64,000 bases of DNA from the NCBI RefSeq assembly GCF_003991585.1, contig NZ_PQSP01000003.1:124001-188000 (forward strand), read 5' to 3'. How positions within the stretch are numbered: the stretch's first letter is position 1; every line of letters starts with the position of its first letter. The stretch is from Saezia sanguinis (lineage in GTDB: Bacteria; Pseudomonadota; Gammaproteobacteria; Burkholderiales; Burkholderiaceae_C). Below, one piece after another: positions 38,881 through 47,999 of the stretch. The translations under genes were made by a program, and so were the position numbers. Below the pieces are notes generated by a model. That model was not told where the DNA came from. It saw only the letters and a list, made by a program, of their open reading frames with translations, and searched no databases.

Positions 38881-39651
38881 TCAGCGTCCTGTATAAGAGG
38901 GTTTACGTTTTTCAAAAAAAGCACGCATGCCTTCCTTCTGATCCTCGCTGGCAAACAGCAGATGGAAAGCTTTTCTCTCCAGCATCAGCGCCGTATCCAG
39001 CGATGCATCCTGCCCGGCCAGCAACACTTCCTTGATTTGTGTGACAGCCAGCGGCGGCATCTTGGCAATGGTTTTGGCAAGCTCATAAGCCCTTGCATAA
39101 ACCTTGTCGTCTTCCACAACTTCACTCACCAACCCCATCGTCAGCGCTTCCTGACTCGTGACAGGCTGGCCTGTAAGCAACATTTTCATGGCCTGGAATT
39201 TCCCCACGGTGCGCACCAGCCGTTGGGTTCCACCGGCTCCGGGCATGATCCCGACTCTGATTTCGGGCTGACCAAATAAGGCACTCTGCCCTGCCACAAT
39301 GATGTCTGCGTGCATGGCCAGTTCACACCCACCACCCAGCGCATAACCATTGACTGCTGCAATCACCGGTTTCGGACAGTCGGCGATGACTTTCCACAAC
39401 AGATGCACCTGCCGCAAATGCATGTCTATTGCGGTACTTTCCGCAATATCACGCAGGTCAGCTCCGGCAGCAAATGCCTGCTCGTTTCCGGTAATGATGA
39501 TGCAGCGTGTTTCGCTATCCCGGCCCAGCGCGGCAAAATGCTCGGCCAGTTGCTGGCGAACGGATTGGTTGAGCGCATTTCGGACTTCAGGACGGTTGAT
39601 ACGAAGCGTAGCGATGCCTGCTTCAGGCCCTTCTAAGATGACTTCTTTCAT
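38881..39651 (-). CDS. Enoyl-CoA hydratase, PaaF-like
   Basis: A 256-residue crotonase-fold hydratase. Oxyanion-hole segments FAAGADLRDI and NGYALGGGCELAM, and the catalytic region GIMPGAGGTQRLVRTVGK, follow PaaF (2,3-dehydroadipyl-CoA hydratase). An earlier ATG at 39669 is in frame, but the ATG at 39651 has GGAG five bases before it and is chosen. It is the first gene of the minus-strand operon, divergent from iclR. It hydrates the enoyl-CoA made by the acyl-CoA dehydrogenase at 40772. Confidence 0.92.
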   Translation of the reverse strand: MKEVILEGPEAGIATLRINRPEVRNALNQSVRQQLAEHFAALGRDSETRCIIITGNEQAFAAGADLRDIAESTAIDMHLRQVHLLWKVIADCPKPVIAAVNGYALGGGCELAMHADIIVAGQSALFGQPEIRVGIMPGAGGTQRLVRTVGKFQAMKMLLTGQPVTSQEALTMGLVSEVVEDDKVYARAYELAKTIAKMPPLAVTQIKEVLLAGQDASLDTALMLERKAFHLLFASEDQKEGMRAFFEKRKPSYTGR

Positions 39652-39749
39652 AATGTCTCCGTTCCGCATTGTGGAACACTGTTTTAATAATAGAACGTTT
39701 CAAAGGCTTTTCACTTTAATAAAACATAGCACTTTTGTAAAGAAAAAGA

Positions 39750-39772
39750 CCTGTTTTACTGAGTAAAACAGG
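39750..39772. promoter_or_regulatory. Perfect 23-bp palindrome, candidate IclR operator
   Basis: The half-site CCTGTTTTACT is repeated inverted around a single central G (11-1-11). It lies between the divergent enoyl-CoA hydratase and iclR genes, 99 bp and 104 bp from their starts. IclR-type regulators bind palindromes in just such positions. It could also be a terminator-like hairpin, but no T run follows and both flanking genes point away. Confidence 0.6.
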
Positions 39773-39875
39773 AGAACAATTCTGCAGCCCCCATTCTGGC
39801 GCAACTCTTATATACTTAAGAAAATTCCGCACAGCGAAACACAATTTCATTTTTGTTGACTGAAAGGTAAAAACC

Positions 39876-40763
39876 ATGACAGAATTATTGAATAAACAAA
39901 AAAGTTCAGAAAAAAATATCCGAAATCAAGGAGACAAGCTCGTGACAACTGGTTACGAAGACAACGATATTGCTCATTTCAATAATGAGAATGGCCCCAA
40001 AGAACGGCAGTTTGTGACTGCGCTGGCTCGCGGGCTGGAGCTTTTGCGTTGTTTCGGGCCTGGAGAGCGTTACCTTGGCGTGGCAGAACTGGCGCGCCGC
40101 TCCGGCATTCCAAAACCCTCTGTATCCCGGCTGGCCGGCACTTTGGTCACGCTGGGTTATCTGGATTTTTCCCCGACCCTGTCCAAATACAGTCTGGGCA
40201 TTGGCGTACTGTCCTTGGGTTATGCCCTGCTGTCCAATATCGGCATCCGCCAGATCGTCAAACCCATGTTGCAGGATCTGGCCGAATATTCGCAGGCGTC
40301 CGTATCCATCGGGGTACGCGACCGGTTGAGCATGGTCTATGTTGAAACCGTGCGCAGCAATGCCCCGATCGGCACCCGCCGCGGCGTAGGTTCTCGTCTT
40401 CCCATTGTCAATACCGCATTAGGCAAAGCTTACCTGGCCGGCCTGCCCGAATCTGAGCGCAATTTCCTCATGGGCCAGTTGCGCATGCGTGACGAACAGA
40501 ACTGGCCGCACCTTGAAAAAGGCATTCAGCAAGCCCTGCGCGATTATCAGGAACGCGGTTTTTGCATATCGATCAGCGAATGGGAAAAAGATATCAGTGC
40601 TGTCGGCGTACCTTTTCAGGACCATGACGGCAATTTCATGGCTTTCAGTTGCGGCGGTGCCGCATTTCTCCTGACCAAAGACCGGCTTGAAAACGACATC
40701 GGGCCGCGTCTGGTTAATATCGTCAACAGCATCGGCGGCAATCGACGCCAAAATCGAACTTAG
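39876..40763 (+). CDS. IclR-family transcriptional regulator
   Basis: A 295-residue regulator with an N-terminal winged helix (about residues 48-110, ARGLELLRCFGPGERYLGVAELARRSGIPKPSVSRLAGTLVTLGYL) and a C-terminal effector-binding domain (RVGSRLPIVNTALGKAYLAGL). The first 45 residues are an unstructured extension. It is related to the PcaR/PobR-like branch that senses aromatic or dicarboxylic acids. It is eight bases from the acyl-CoA dehydrogenase and divergent from the hydratase operon, so it probably governs both directions. AAAGG precedes the ATG. Confidence 0.92.
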   Translation: MTELLNKQKSSEKNIRNQGDKLVTTGYEDNDIAHFNNENGPKERQFVTALARGLELLRCFGPGERYLGVAELARRSGIPKPSVSRLAGTLVTLGYLDFSPTLSKYSLGIGVLSLGYALLSNIGIRQIVKPMLQDLAEYSQASVSIGVRDRLSMVYVETVRSNAPIGTRRGVGSRLPIVNTALGKAYLAGLPESERNFLMGQLRMRDEQNWPHLEKGIQQALRDYQERGFCISISEWEKDISAVGVPFQDHDGNFMAFSCGGAAFLLTKDRLENDIGPRLVNIVNSIGGNRRQNRT

Positions 40764-40771
40764 GAAAAAAA

Positions 40772-41926
40772 ATGATTCGTGATCAAGAAACACTCAACGT
40801 TTTACTCGACTCTTTGTCTCGTTTCGTCAAAGAACGGTTGATCCCCGCAGAAGAAATCGTCGCTGAAACAGACGAAATCCCGCAGGATATTGTTGCCGAA
40901 ATGAAAGAACTCGGGCTGTTTGGCCTGAGCACGCCGGAAGAGTACGGCGGCCTTGGCCTGACCATGGAAGAAGAAGTGCTGATCGCGTTTGAAATTGCAA
41001 AAACATCGCCCTGCTTCCGCTCACTGATCGGCACCAACAACGGCATTGGCTCACAAGGCATCATCGTTGATGGCACCGAAGAGCAAAAACAGAAATACCT
41101 GCCCAAACTGGCCTCTGGCGAACTGATCGCCTCTTTTGCACTGACCGAGCCCGACGCTGGCTCTGATGCGGCATCACTGCGCACCTCAGCCAAGCGCGAA
41201 GGCGACTTTTACATTCTCAACGGCACCAAACGCTTTATCACCAATGCGCCCGAAGCCGGCATGTTCACCGTGCTCGCACGCACCAACCCGGAAATCAAAG
41301 GTGCGAAAGGCATTACCGCTTTCATCGTTGAGAGAGACACCCCGGGGCTCACGGTTGGCAAGCGCGACAAAAAAATGGGACAAAAAGGCGCCCATACCGC
41401 TGACGTGATCTTTGAAAACTGCAAGGTACCGGCGGCCAACATCATCGGCGGCCAAGAAGGTGTGGGTTTTAAAACCGCCATGAAAGTGCTGGACAAAGGC
41501 CGCCTGCACATCGCAGCCATCTGTACCGGTGCTGCCGAGCGCATGTTGGATGACGCATTGCGTTACGCCATCGAGCGTAAACAGTTCGGCCAGCCCATTG
41601 CTGAATTTGAACTGGTGCAAGCCATGCTGGCAGACAGCAAGGCCGAAATCTATGCGGCCCGCTGCATGATTCTGGATGCCGCCCGCAAACGGGACAACAA
41701 AGAAAAAGTTTCCACCGAAGCCTCCTGCTGCAAGATGTTCGCCTCTGAAATGTGCGGCCGTGTGGCAGATCGCGCAGTACAGATTTTAGGTGGTGCAGGT
41801 TACATCTCAGAATATGCAACAGAACGTTTTTACCGGGATGTACGCCTGTTCCGTATCTATGAAGGAACTACCCAGATTCAGCAGATCGTCATTGCTCGCA
41901 ACATGATCAAAGACGCACAGGCTTAA
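40772..41926 (+). CDS. Acyl-CoA dehydrogenase
   Basis: A 384-residue FAD-dependent dehydrogenase. FAD/substrate motifs are SFALTEPDAGSDAASLRT and RFITNAPEAG, and the catalytic base glutamate is in RIYEGTTQIQQ near the C-terminus. Length and motifs are standard. In this cluster it would oxidise the dicarboxylyl-CoA made by the CaiB-type transferase (for example adipyl-CoA), giving the substrate of the PaaF-like hydratase. It is nearly coupled to iclR, and a terminator follows. Confidence 0.93.
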   Translation: MIRDQETLNVLLDSLSRFVKERLIPAEEIVAETDEIPQDIVAEMKELGLFGLSTPEEYGGLGLTMEEEVLIAFEIAKTSPCFRSLIGTNNGIGSQGIIVDGTEEQKQKYLPKLASGELIASFALTEPDAGSDAASLRTSAKREGDFYILNGTKRFITNAPEAGMFTVLARTNPEIKGAKGITAFIVERDTPGLTVGKRDKKMGQKGAHTADVIFENCKVPAANIIGGQEGVGFKTAMKVLDKGRLHIAAICTGAAERMLDDALRYAIERKQFGQPIAEFELVQAMLADSKAEIYAARCMILDAARKRDNKEKVSTEASCCKMFASEMCGRVADRAVQILGGAGYISEYATERFYRDVRLFRIYEGTTQIQQIVIARNMIKDAQA

Positions 41927-41955
41927 AACTATTTGATTTTTGTTAAGGAACAAAT

Positions 41956-41990
41956 AAAGGGGTGGCGGACCAACCCTCTGCCCTTTTTTT
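41956..41990 (+). terminator. Probable terminator behind the acyl-CoA dehydrogenase gene
   Basis: AAAGGG (41956-41961) pairs with CCCTTT (41981-41986) followed by a run of seven T. The stem is short and the loop large, so termination may be partial, allowing some read-through into the MFS gene. Confidence 0.5.
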
Positions 41991-42027
41991 GCATTGTGTT
42001 TTGTTATAAGTAGGAGACGCAAACTAA

Positions 42028-43293
42028 ATGAATACAACAAGTGCTACAACACAACAACCGGGCAGTAAAACATGGATAGCCGTGTTTATATTCGGCTTCC
42101 TGGTGCTGATGATGGACGGAGCAGATCTGATGTTCCTGTCATACAGCCTGAAATCACTGATCGAAGACTTTGGGCTTTCCAATTCTGAAGCGGGTTCATT
42201 GCAAACCATTACGCTATTCGGCATGGCCATTGGCGGCATTTACGGCGGCTGGGCATCTGACCGTTTTGGCCGGGTTAAAACCGTTACCTGGTGCGTGGTG
42301 ATTTTTTCCGTAGGTACCGCTGCATTAGGTGCCACACATAATTACTGGCAATTCGCGATTTTCCGCTTTCTTGCTGCATTGGGTCTGGGCGCTGCCTATG
42401 TAACCTGTAACACGCTGATGGCAGAATACGTGCCTACCAAATACCGTACCACGGTGCTGGGTGGGCTGCAGGCTGGCTGGTCTGTCGGCTATCTGCTGGC
42501 AACCATTTTGGCCGGAGCAATCATTCCTGTCCACGGCTGGCGCTGGTTGTTCTATATTGCACTGATCCCGGTTGTACTGGCATTTCTGATGCACTGGATT
42601 GTGCCGGAACCCGAGTCATGGATCCGCGCCAACGCCAAGCGCCTGAAAGACAAGGCTGACAATCTTGCCGGTAAGGTTGTGGAAAAAGCTGAAAGTGCTT
42701 ACAAAATCATTTTCAGTGACCCGACCACACGCAAAATGTTCCTGCTGTGGTGTATTACCGCAGGTTTTCTGCAGTTTGGTTACTATGGTATCGGCAGTTG
42801 GATGCCCACCTACCTGGAACAGGAAACCGGTCTGGCATTTAAGAAAATGACCGACTACATGGTTGGTTACTACACCGCCATGATTCTGGGCAAAATCATT
42901 GCCGGCTGGGTGGCTGACAAAATTGGACGCCGTGCTGTCTACGCGTTCGGTGCCATGGGCGCAGCGGTGTGTATCCCGCTGATTGTCTGGTACGGTAATC
43001 ATGACAACATCATTTACCTGATGATTGCGTTTGGCTTTGTCTATGGTATTCCTTACGGTGTCAACGCCACCTACATGACCGAAAGCTTTGAAACCAAGAT
43101 CCGTGGTACTGCTGTGGGTGGTGCCTACAATGTGGGCCGCGTCATGGCGATGGCCGCACCGATGGTGATTGGCGGTCTGGCTGATGCCGGCCATATCGGT
43201 ATGGGCTTCCTGGTAATGGGCGGTGCCTACTTCCTGTGCGGCCTGGTACCTGCGCTGTTCATCAAAGACAAGCAGTTCGATCCGCAGAAATAA
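42028..43293 (+). CDS. MFS transporter, aromatic acid:H+ symporter (AAHS)-like
   Basis: A 421-residue permease with twelve predicted membrane helices. The start ...FIFGFLVLMMDGADLMFLSYSL and motif A GGWASDRFGRVK are typical of the AAHS family, which includes benzoate, 4-hydroxybenzoate and dicarboxylate permeases such as DcaK. GGAG lies before the ATG, and a strong terminator follows. Given its neighbours, it should bring in the dicarboxylic or aromatic acid that the CoA-dependent enzymes degrade. Confidence 0.88.
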   Translation: MNTTSATTQQPGSKTWIAVFIFGFLVLMMDGADLMFLSYSLKSLIEDFGLSNSEAGSLQTITLFGMAIGGIYGGWASDRFGRVKTVTWCVVIFSVGTAALGATHNYWQFAIFRFLAALGLGAAYVTCNTLMAEYVPTKYRTTVLGGLQAGWSVGYLLATILAGAIIPVHGWRWLFYIALIPVVLAFLMHWIVPEPESWIRANAKRLKDKADNLAGKVVEKAESAYKIIFSDPTTRKMFLLWCITAGFLQFGYYGIGSWMPTYLEQETGLAFKKMTDYMVGYYTAMILGKIIAGWVADKIGRRAVYAFGAMGAAVCIPLIVWYGNHDNIIYLMIAFGFVYGIPYGVNATYMTESFETKIRGTAVGGAYNVGRVMAMAAPMVIGGLADAGHIGMGFLVMGGAYFLCGLVPALFIKDKQFDPQK

Positions 43294-43325
43294 CCAACCT
43301 AAAAAATCCCAAAATCGATCCTTTT

Positions 43326-43352
43326 CCCCCGGTATCCCCGGGGGATTTTTTA
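43326..43352 (+). terminator. Intrinsic terminator of the MFS gene
   Basis: CCCCCGG / CCGGGGG stem (43326-43344) with a 5-nt loop, followed by ATTTTTTAT, 33 bp after the stop codon. Confidence 0.88.
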
Positions 43353-43500
43353 TGCCTGCGCATTTTCCCTGCCTTCAAGAAATCTCCCAAAGAAAACAAC
43401 CACTGTATGCACGCTGACCTTTATCAACTCTGTTTGGCATAAGCCTTTTACAATCAAGTTGTCCCGTGGCCACTCATTTACATTCTGAAGGAGTCAGATC

Positions 43501-43980
43501 ATGCCATTGTCTTCAACCGACAAGCGCCTGCTTGCCCGTGCAGTCGAACTGTCTGCCACAGCACTTGCGCTGGGAAACCGTCCATTCGGCTCTGTGTTAG
43601 GAAATGCACAGGGAAATATTCTGGCCGAGGGACAAAATGATGAATGCACCAGCGCAGACCCGACAGGACATGCCGAAATGAATGTCATCCGGCGCATTGC
43701 AGGGCTGAAACCGGCGCAACTGAAAAATGCCACTATTTATGCCAGTGGTGAACCGTGCGCCATGTGTGCTGCGGCTATTTTCTGGAGCGGTATCCGCCGG
43801 GTGGTTTTCGCCGCTTCCGGTCAGTATTTTGCCGATCTCGAAGGGCCCAGCGCAACCCTGCTGCCACTCCCCTGTGCGGAACTCATGCGCCATGGGTCGC
43901 ACACGGTTGAAGTCATCGGCCCCGTGGCAGACACGGGGGCAGAAACTATTTTGCAACAAGCTTTCCCTAACCAGAAATGA
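43501..43980 (+). CDS. Nucleoside deaminase (CMP/dCMP deaminase fold)
   Basis: A 159-residue zinc hydrolase. Zinc and proton-transfer residues are in HAEMNVIRRIAG and GEPCAMCAAAIFWSGIRRV (HAE ... PCxxC). The N-terminus FGSVLGNAQGNILAEGQN resembles the guanine/cytosine deaminase branch more than TadA. The substrate (guanine, cytosine or another) is not settled. GAAGGAG is six bases from the ATG. It converges on dctA with two perfect inverted repeats between the stops. Confidence 0.87.
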   Translation: MPLSSTDKRLLARAVELSATALALGNRPFGSVLGNAQGNILAEGQNDECTSADPTGHAEMNVIRRIAGLKPAQLKNATIYASGEPCAMCAAAIFWSGIRRVVFAASGQYFADLEGPSATLLPLPCAELMRHGSHTVEVIGPVADTGAETILQQAFPNQK

Positions 43981-44022
43981 CAGGGCACCCTCTTGGGGTA
44001 ACAAAAAACAGCTAAACAACAA

Positions 44023-44056
44023 TACCTCATGATGAACTGTGAAGTGTCATGAGGTA
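44023..44056. repeat. 10-bp perfect inverted repeat
   Basis: TACCTCATGA and TCATGAGGTA are separated by 14 bases, 43 bp behind the deaminase stop. No T run follows in either direction. It may be a bidirectional 3' hairpin between convergent genes. Confidence 0.5.
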
Positions 44057-44126
44057 CCGCTGTGCAAGTCATGCGTTTTGCACTGCAAAAACACATATCT
44101 TAAAAACATGTTTTGACCCACCGGGT

Positions 44127-44152
44127 GGCACAAAACCTGTTAATTTTGTGCC
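44127..44152. repeat. 9-bp perfect inverted repeat behind dctA
   Basis: GGCACAAAA and TTTTGTGCC are separated by eight bases, 35 bp beyond the dctA stop on the minus strand. It is probably a 3'-end hairpin of the dctA message. Confidence 0.5.
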
Positions 44153-44186
44153 TATGATTTCTCACATTGCGAGAATGGGTTGCGGC

Positions 44187-45506
44187 CTATGTCAGCATTG
44201 CCTGGTCCACCTCCTGCGGGTTATTCAATGCATGGTGAAGTTTCTCGTTATCGAGCTGGCCACAGTATTTAGACACCACAATGGTTGCCAGACTGTTGCC
44301 AACCAGATTGGTCAATGCGCGCGCCTCCGACATGAACCGGTCAATCCCCAATACCAGCGCAACACCGGCTACAGGGATGGTGCCGACCGCCGACAATGTG
44401 GCGGCCAGCACAATGAACCCGCCGCCAGTCACCGCCGCAGCGCCTTTGGACGAAAGCAGCAGAATCACCAGCAGCCCGATCTCCTCTTTCAGCGACAGTT
44501 CAATACCCAGCGCCTGCGCGATAAAAATCGCTGTCATCGTCAAATAAATCGACGTCCCGTCCAGGTTGAATGAATAACCCGTAGGTATGACCAGGCCCAC
44601 AGTCGACTTGGAACAGCCGGCCAGCTCCATCTTTTTCAGTAAGCGTGGCAATACAGATTCTGAAGACGAAGTGCCCAGCACAATGAGCAGTTCGTCACGA
44701 ATCAGCCGTATCAGTCTGAAAATACTGAAGCCACAGGCACGCGCAATGGCGCCCAGTACAAAAATAACAAACAGCAGGCAGGTCGCATAAAAACACAGCA
44801 TCAACTGCCCAAGCTGCCACAAGGTGCCGATGCCGTAACGGCCAATGGTGAACGCCATTGCACCGAATGCGCCAATGGGTGCCACCTTCATGATGATGTT
44901 GACCACATTGAACATTGCATGCGCAATCTGGTCAATCACTTCCAGCAGTGGTTTTCCATATTTCCCTAGACGATGCAGCGCAAAACCAAACAGCACCGAG
45001 AAAAACAGCACCTGCAAAATATCCCCTTCAGCAAAAGCGCCTACGACCGTCTTGGGAATGATATTCATAATGAACTCAACCGTTGACTGCGCTTTGTTCT
45101 CATACTGCGCAATGCTGGCGGCATCCAGTTCGGATACTTTGACGTTCATGCCTGAGCCTGGCTCGACAAAATTCACAATCACCAGGCCAATGATCAATGC
45201 AAATGTGGTCACCACTTCAAAATACAGCAAGGCAATGCCACCGGTTTTGCCAACAGACTTCATGCTCTCCATACTGGCAATACCGCTAACCACCGTACAG
45301 AAAATGATCGGTGCGATCACCATTTTGATAAGCCGGATGAAGCCATCTCCCAAAGGCTTCATATGCTCTGCCAGACCTGGAATATGGTGCTTGACACCGT
45401 TGATGACCTCGTCGGTCCCAGGATAAAAATGCCCTAATGTAATACCGACAGCAATCGCCACCAGCACCTGAAAATACAGGTTCTTATATATAGGAGGTTT
45501 TTTCAT
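44187..45506 (-). CDS. dctA: C4-dicarboxylate transporter DctA
   Basis: A 439-residue inner-membrane cation symporter of the DAACS/GltP family that takes up succinate, fumarate and malate. The start [22 protein letters not shown] and blocks [38 protein letters not shown] and [29 protein letters not shown] are diagnostic. GAGG precedes the ATG at 45506. With aspA (49811) and acnA (53428) nearby, the area supports use of C4 acids, though these genes are not in one operon. Confidence 0.94.
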   Translation of the reverse strand: MKKPPIYKNLYFQVLVAIAVGITLGHFYPGTDEVINGVKHHIPGLAEHMKPLGDGFIRLIKMVIAPIIFCTVVSGIASMESMKSVGKTGGIALLYFEVVTTFALIIGLVIVNFVEPGSGMNVKVSELDAASIAQYENKAQSTVEFIMNIIPKTVVGAFAEGDILQVLFFSVLFGFALHRLGKYGKPLLEVIDQIAHAMFNVVNIIMKVAPIGAFGAMAFTIGRYGIGTLWQLGQLMLCFYATCLLFVIFVLGAIARACGFSIFRLIRLIRDELLIVLGTSSSESVLPRLLKKMELAGCSKSTVGLVIPTGYSFNLDGTSIYLTMTAIFIAQALGIELSLKEEIGLLVILLLSSKGAAAVTGGGFIVLAATLSAVGTIPVAGVALVLGIDRFMSEARALTNLVGNSLATIVVSKYCGQLDNEKLHHALNNPQEVDQAMLT

Positions 45507-45682
45507 TATGCCTCAGTCTCCAAAAAAATAAATTCAGGAATAACACCCGAACTGCGAGATTCTAGTGAACCGGAGACTGTAAAAAATTTAAAGCGTAATG
45601 GATTGATCAGGCATGGTGCTATGCAAAAAAAATGGCTGAAAACGCCTCAATTTTAGGCACATTGCTGAATAGTTTAAAGGTG

Positions 45683-45769
45683 TGGTGCGAGGGAGGGGAC
45701 TCGAACCCCTACGGGGGTTAACCCGTCAGGACCTAAACCTGGTGCGTCTACCAATTTCGCCACCCTCGC
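45683..45769 (-). tRNA. tRNA-Leu (TAG)
   Basis: A class II tRNA of 87 nt with acceptor stem GCGAGGG, anticodon loop TTTAGGT (anticodon TAG), a long variable arm GACGGGTTAACCCCCGT and an encoded CCA. It reads CUN leucine codons. Confidence 0.96.
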
Positions 45770-46151
45770 TTATGGTTTGCATGAATTCCATGCAGACTGC
45801 CGTTTGACAGGATCAATGGTGAGCGGGAGAAATCATCACAAATGTTGATTGAAAACTGTTCTGCTTCTCTTTTGATGCCTACGGCTGAACTTTTTTACCA
45901 GTTCTTTCTGATCTGCCACAGATACTGGTCTGTTACCAGCCACCAGCCTTTTGGCAATATCAGGCCTTGCATTATACCGACTTTCTACACGCCGTCCTAC
46001 CCATTGCCCGGGCAATCAGCAAAACAGCCGCTTGTCTTTGTTCTTTGTTGCATCTGCGCCATTTCCGCCCCATTGCCACTATTGAATTATGTTTGCCCTC
46101 TATCCCAATGGCATCAATCGTCTATGATTACCCTGACAGCAAGGAATTACC
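45770..46151. other. Gene-free region upstream of pdxH
   Basis: No supported gene. A 108-codon frame from 45842 overlaps the start of pdxH, shows no family likeness and has its purine-rich site too far from the ATG. TATGAT at 46123-46128 could be the pdxH -10 element. Confidence 0.35.
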
Positions 46152-46790
46152 ATGAGCAATATTTCTGACATGCGCAAAAGCTACGAACGGGGAGAACTGA
46201 CCGAAACCAACGTCAGCGAGCAGCCTGTCCGCATTTTTGAACAATGGTTCAATGAGGCCGTTGCCGCCAAAGTTCCCGAGCCCAATGCCATGACACTGGC
46301 CACCGTAGGAGCCAATGGCCGCCCGTCTACCCGCATTGTGCTCATCAAATCCTTTGATGCACAAGGTATTGTCTGGTACACCAATTACAACAGCCGTAAA
46401 GGGCATGAGCTGGCTGAGCACCCTTATGCCGCATTACAGTTTCACTGGGTTGAGCTTGAACGCGTTGTGCGCATTGAAGGCCGGGTTGAAAAAGTATCGG
46501 CCGAAGAAAGTGATGCCTATTTTGCCAAACGCCCGCTGGACTCGCGCATTGGTGCCTGGGCATCCCCCCAGAGCGAAGTCATTCCCGGGCGTGGTGTTCT
46601 GATTGAAAACGCAGCGAAATACGCGGCCAAATTCCTGCTACAGCCACCACGCCCCCCGCACTGGGGAGGCTACCGGCTGGTTCCGGATATGTGGGAATTC
46701 TGGCAGGGGCGTAAAAGCCGGCTGCATGATCGCCTGCGCTACCGCCTGACAGAAGAAAACCGCTGGCTCATGGAAAGGCTTGCACCGTAA
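46152..46790 (+). CDS. pdxH: Pyridoxamine 5'-phosphate oxidase
   Basis: A 212-residue FMN-dependent oxidase that makes pyridoxal 5'-phosphate from the pyridoxine or pyridoxamine phosphates. Family landmarks are the start [61 protein letters not shown] and the end [10 protein letters not shown]...[13 protein letters not shown] precedes the ATG. An 8-bp perfect hairpin (46780-46800) covers the stop codon between it and the convergent PadR-type gene. Confidence 0.97.
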   Translation: MSNISDMRKSYERGELTETNVSEQPVRIFEQWFNEAVAAKVPEPNAMTLATVGANGRPSTRIVLIKSFDAQGIVWYTNYNSRKGHELAEHPYAALQFHWVELERVVRIEGRVEKVSAEESDAYFAKRPLDSRIGAWASPQSEVIPGRGVLIENAAKYAAKFLLQPPRPPHWGGYRLVPDMWEFWQGRKSRLHDRLRYRLTEENRWLMERLAP

Positions 46791-46831
46791 TCCGGTGCAA
46801 ACCCAACACCATGAAAACCTTTAGCAAACCT

Positions 46832-47581
46832 TCAGCGCTTGATTTCCTCTAGCGCCTGCAACAAAATCGCGTTGATGCGTTGCTTCTTTTCATCAGTGGC
46901 ATGGCGCACGCCTCTGAGCGCCACACGCAGCTCATGAATCGTTTCACGCAATTCATTGCTCCCTACATCACGGGTATCATCTGCAAACGACTCCCGCATT
47001 CGCTGCATCCGCTGCCCAAACTCTGACAAACGGGTCATCAGCATTTGCACATGCTCACGGTTTTCATTTAAAAAAGCTTTGCCCTGATCGGTCAGCGCAT
47101 AGAATTTTTTATTGCCTTCCATGCTCATCGAAACCAGATCGCTTTCTTCAAGATAAGTCAGTACCGGATACACCATCCCCGGGCTGGGTGCGTAAAACCC
47201 ATGGGTATAGGTATCGAGGTATTTAATGATTTCATAGCCATGGCGGGGCTTTTCCTCAATCAGCGCTAAAACAACCAGTTGCAGATCATCTGCCCCCATA
47301 CGGCGCCGCTTCTCCATGGGGAAATTGAAGTCATCATCCGACATTCCCTGACCACCATGGCCGCCGCCTCTTCGCCCACGGCCAAACCCTGGGGGCATCA
47401 GGTGAAAATCCAGCCCGTCTTTATCTCCGCGTGCCATCTGCCCAAAATGGCAGCCGCCCCTGCCATGTGAATGAGAACTGCGCTCCTGGCATACACCCCT
47501 TTCAAAAGAGCCCCTGCCGCCGCCACACGGGAAACCATGTGCCTGCTGTCCACGACGCCCTTCATATATTCTGCGTTGCAT
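46832..47581 (-). CDS. PadR-family regulator with metal-binding-like N-terminus (YqjI-like)
   Basis: A 249-residue protein. Residues 1-95 are a Gly/Arg-rich tail with six His and three Cys (C19, C31, C44). Residues from about 96 form the PadR winged helix GADDLQLVVLALIEEKPRHGYEIIKYLD...SPGMVYPVLTYLEE, and the C-terminal helices serve dimerisation. E. coli YqjI has the same plan, with a His/Cys/Gly-rich metal-binding tail, and represses itself and a ferric reductase gene under iron or nickel control. No such target is adjacent here. Three stacked palindromes lie 60-110 bp before the start, suggesting autoregulation. Confidence 0.85.
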   Translation of the reverse strand: MQRRIYEGRRGQQAHGFPCGGGRGSFERGVCQERSSHSHGRGGCHFGQMARGDKDGLDFHLMPPGFGRGRRGGGHGGQGMSDDDFNFPMEKRRRMGADDLQLVVLALIEEKPRHGYEIIKYLDTYTHGFYAPSPGMVYPVLTYLEESDLVSMSMEGNKKFYALTDQGKAFLNENREHVQMLMTRLSEFGQRMQRMRESFADDTRDVGSNELRETIHELRVALRGVRHATDEKKQRINAILLQALEEIKR

Positions 47582-47642
47582 GACCTAAATTCCTTTATCA
47601 ATATATTTTGTGATTGAATATGAGACTGCTGATTTTCAATTT

Positions 47643-47689
47643 GATAAATCATTTATCTCAAAACATATCTTATGATATATCTTAAGATA
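47643..47689. promoter_or_regulatory. Three adjacent palindromes upstream of the YqjI-like gene
   Basis: GATAAATCATTTATC (47643-47657, perfect 7-1-7), TATCTTATGATA (47666-47677, one mismatched pair) and TATCTTAAGATA (47678-47689, perfect) follow each other, the last two directly abutting at a 12-bp period. They lie 62-109 bp upstream of the regulator start and are the only structured part of this intergenic region. Confidence 0.6.
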
Positions 47690-47999
47690 ATTTATGTCAA
47701 CCACTAAAAATACATATCCAAAAATAAAGATCATGCATTAAGAAAAGCCTGATTAGTCAAAATACCGTCAACCCTGTTCGGTAACAAACCGCAACACAAT
47801 CACTTGGGGAAATCGGAGCCAACGCCTTTGACAAACAGTTATGCGCCACTGGCAAACATGGCGTGAACCAGGCTCAGAGCACATGAATAAATCTTTTTAT
47901 GAAAATGTCTTTTTATAGCTGTCTGCAAACGCTCGCAGGCGGTTGCGCCATGTGACCAACGCCTGCATACGCATACACGCTTCCGCCGTATGCCATACC
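47690..47999. other. Gene-free region between the YqjI-like gene and the AEC exporter
   Basis: 310 bp with no supported gene; short frames on the minus strand lack ribosome sites. It contains the 3' end of the AEC transcript, but no clear terminator was recognised. Confidence 0.3.

Noticed and set aside
45842..46168. 108-codon frame upstream of pdxH
   Set aside because: Overlaps the pdxH start, no properly spaced ribosome site, no family likeness, low-complexity hydrophobic tail.
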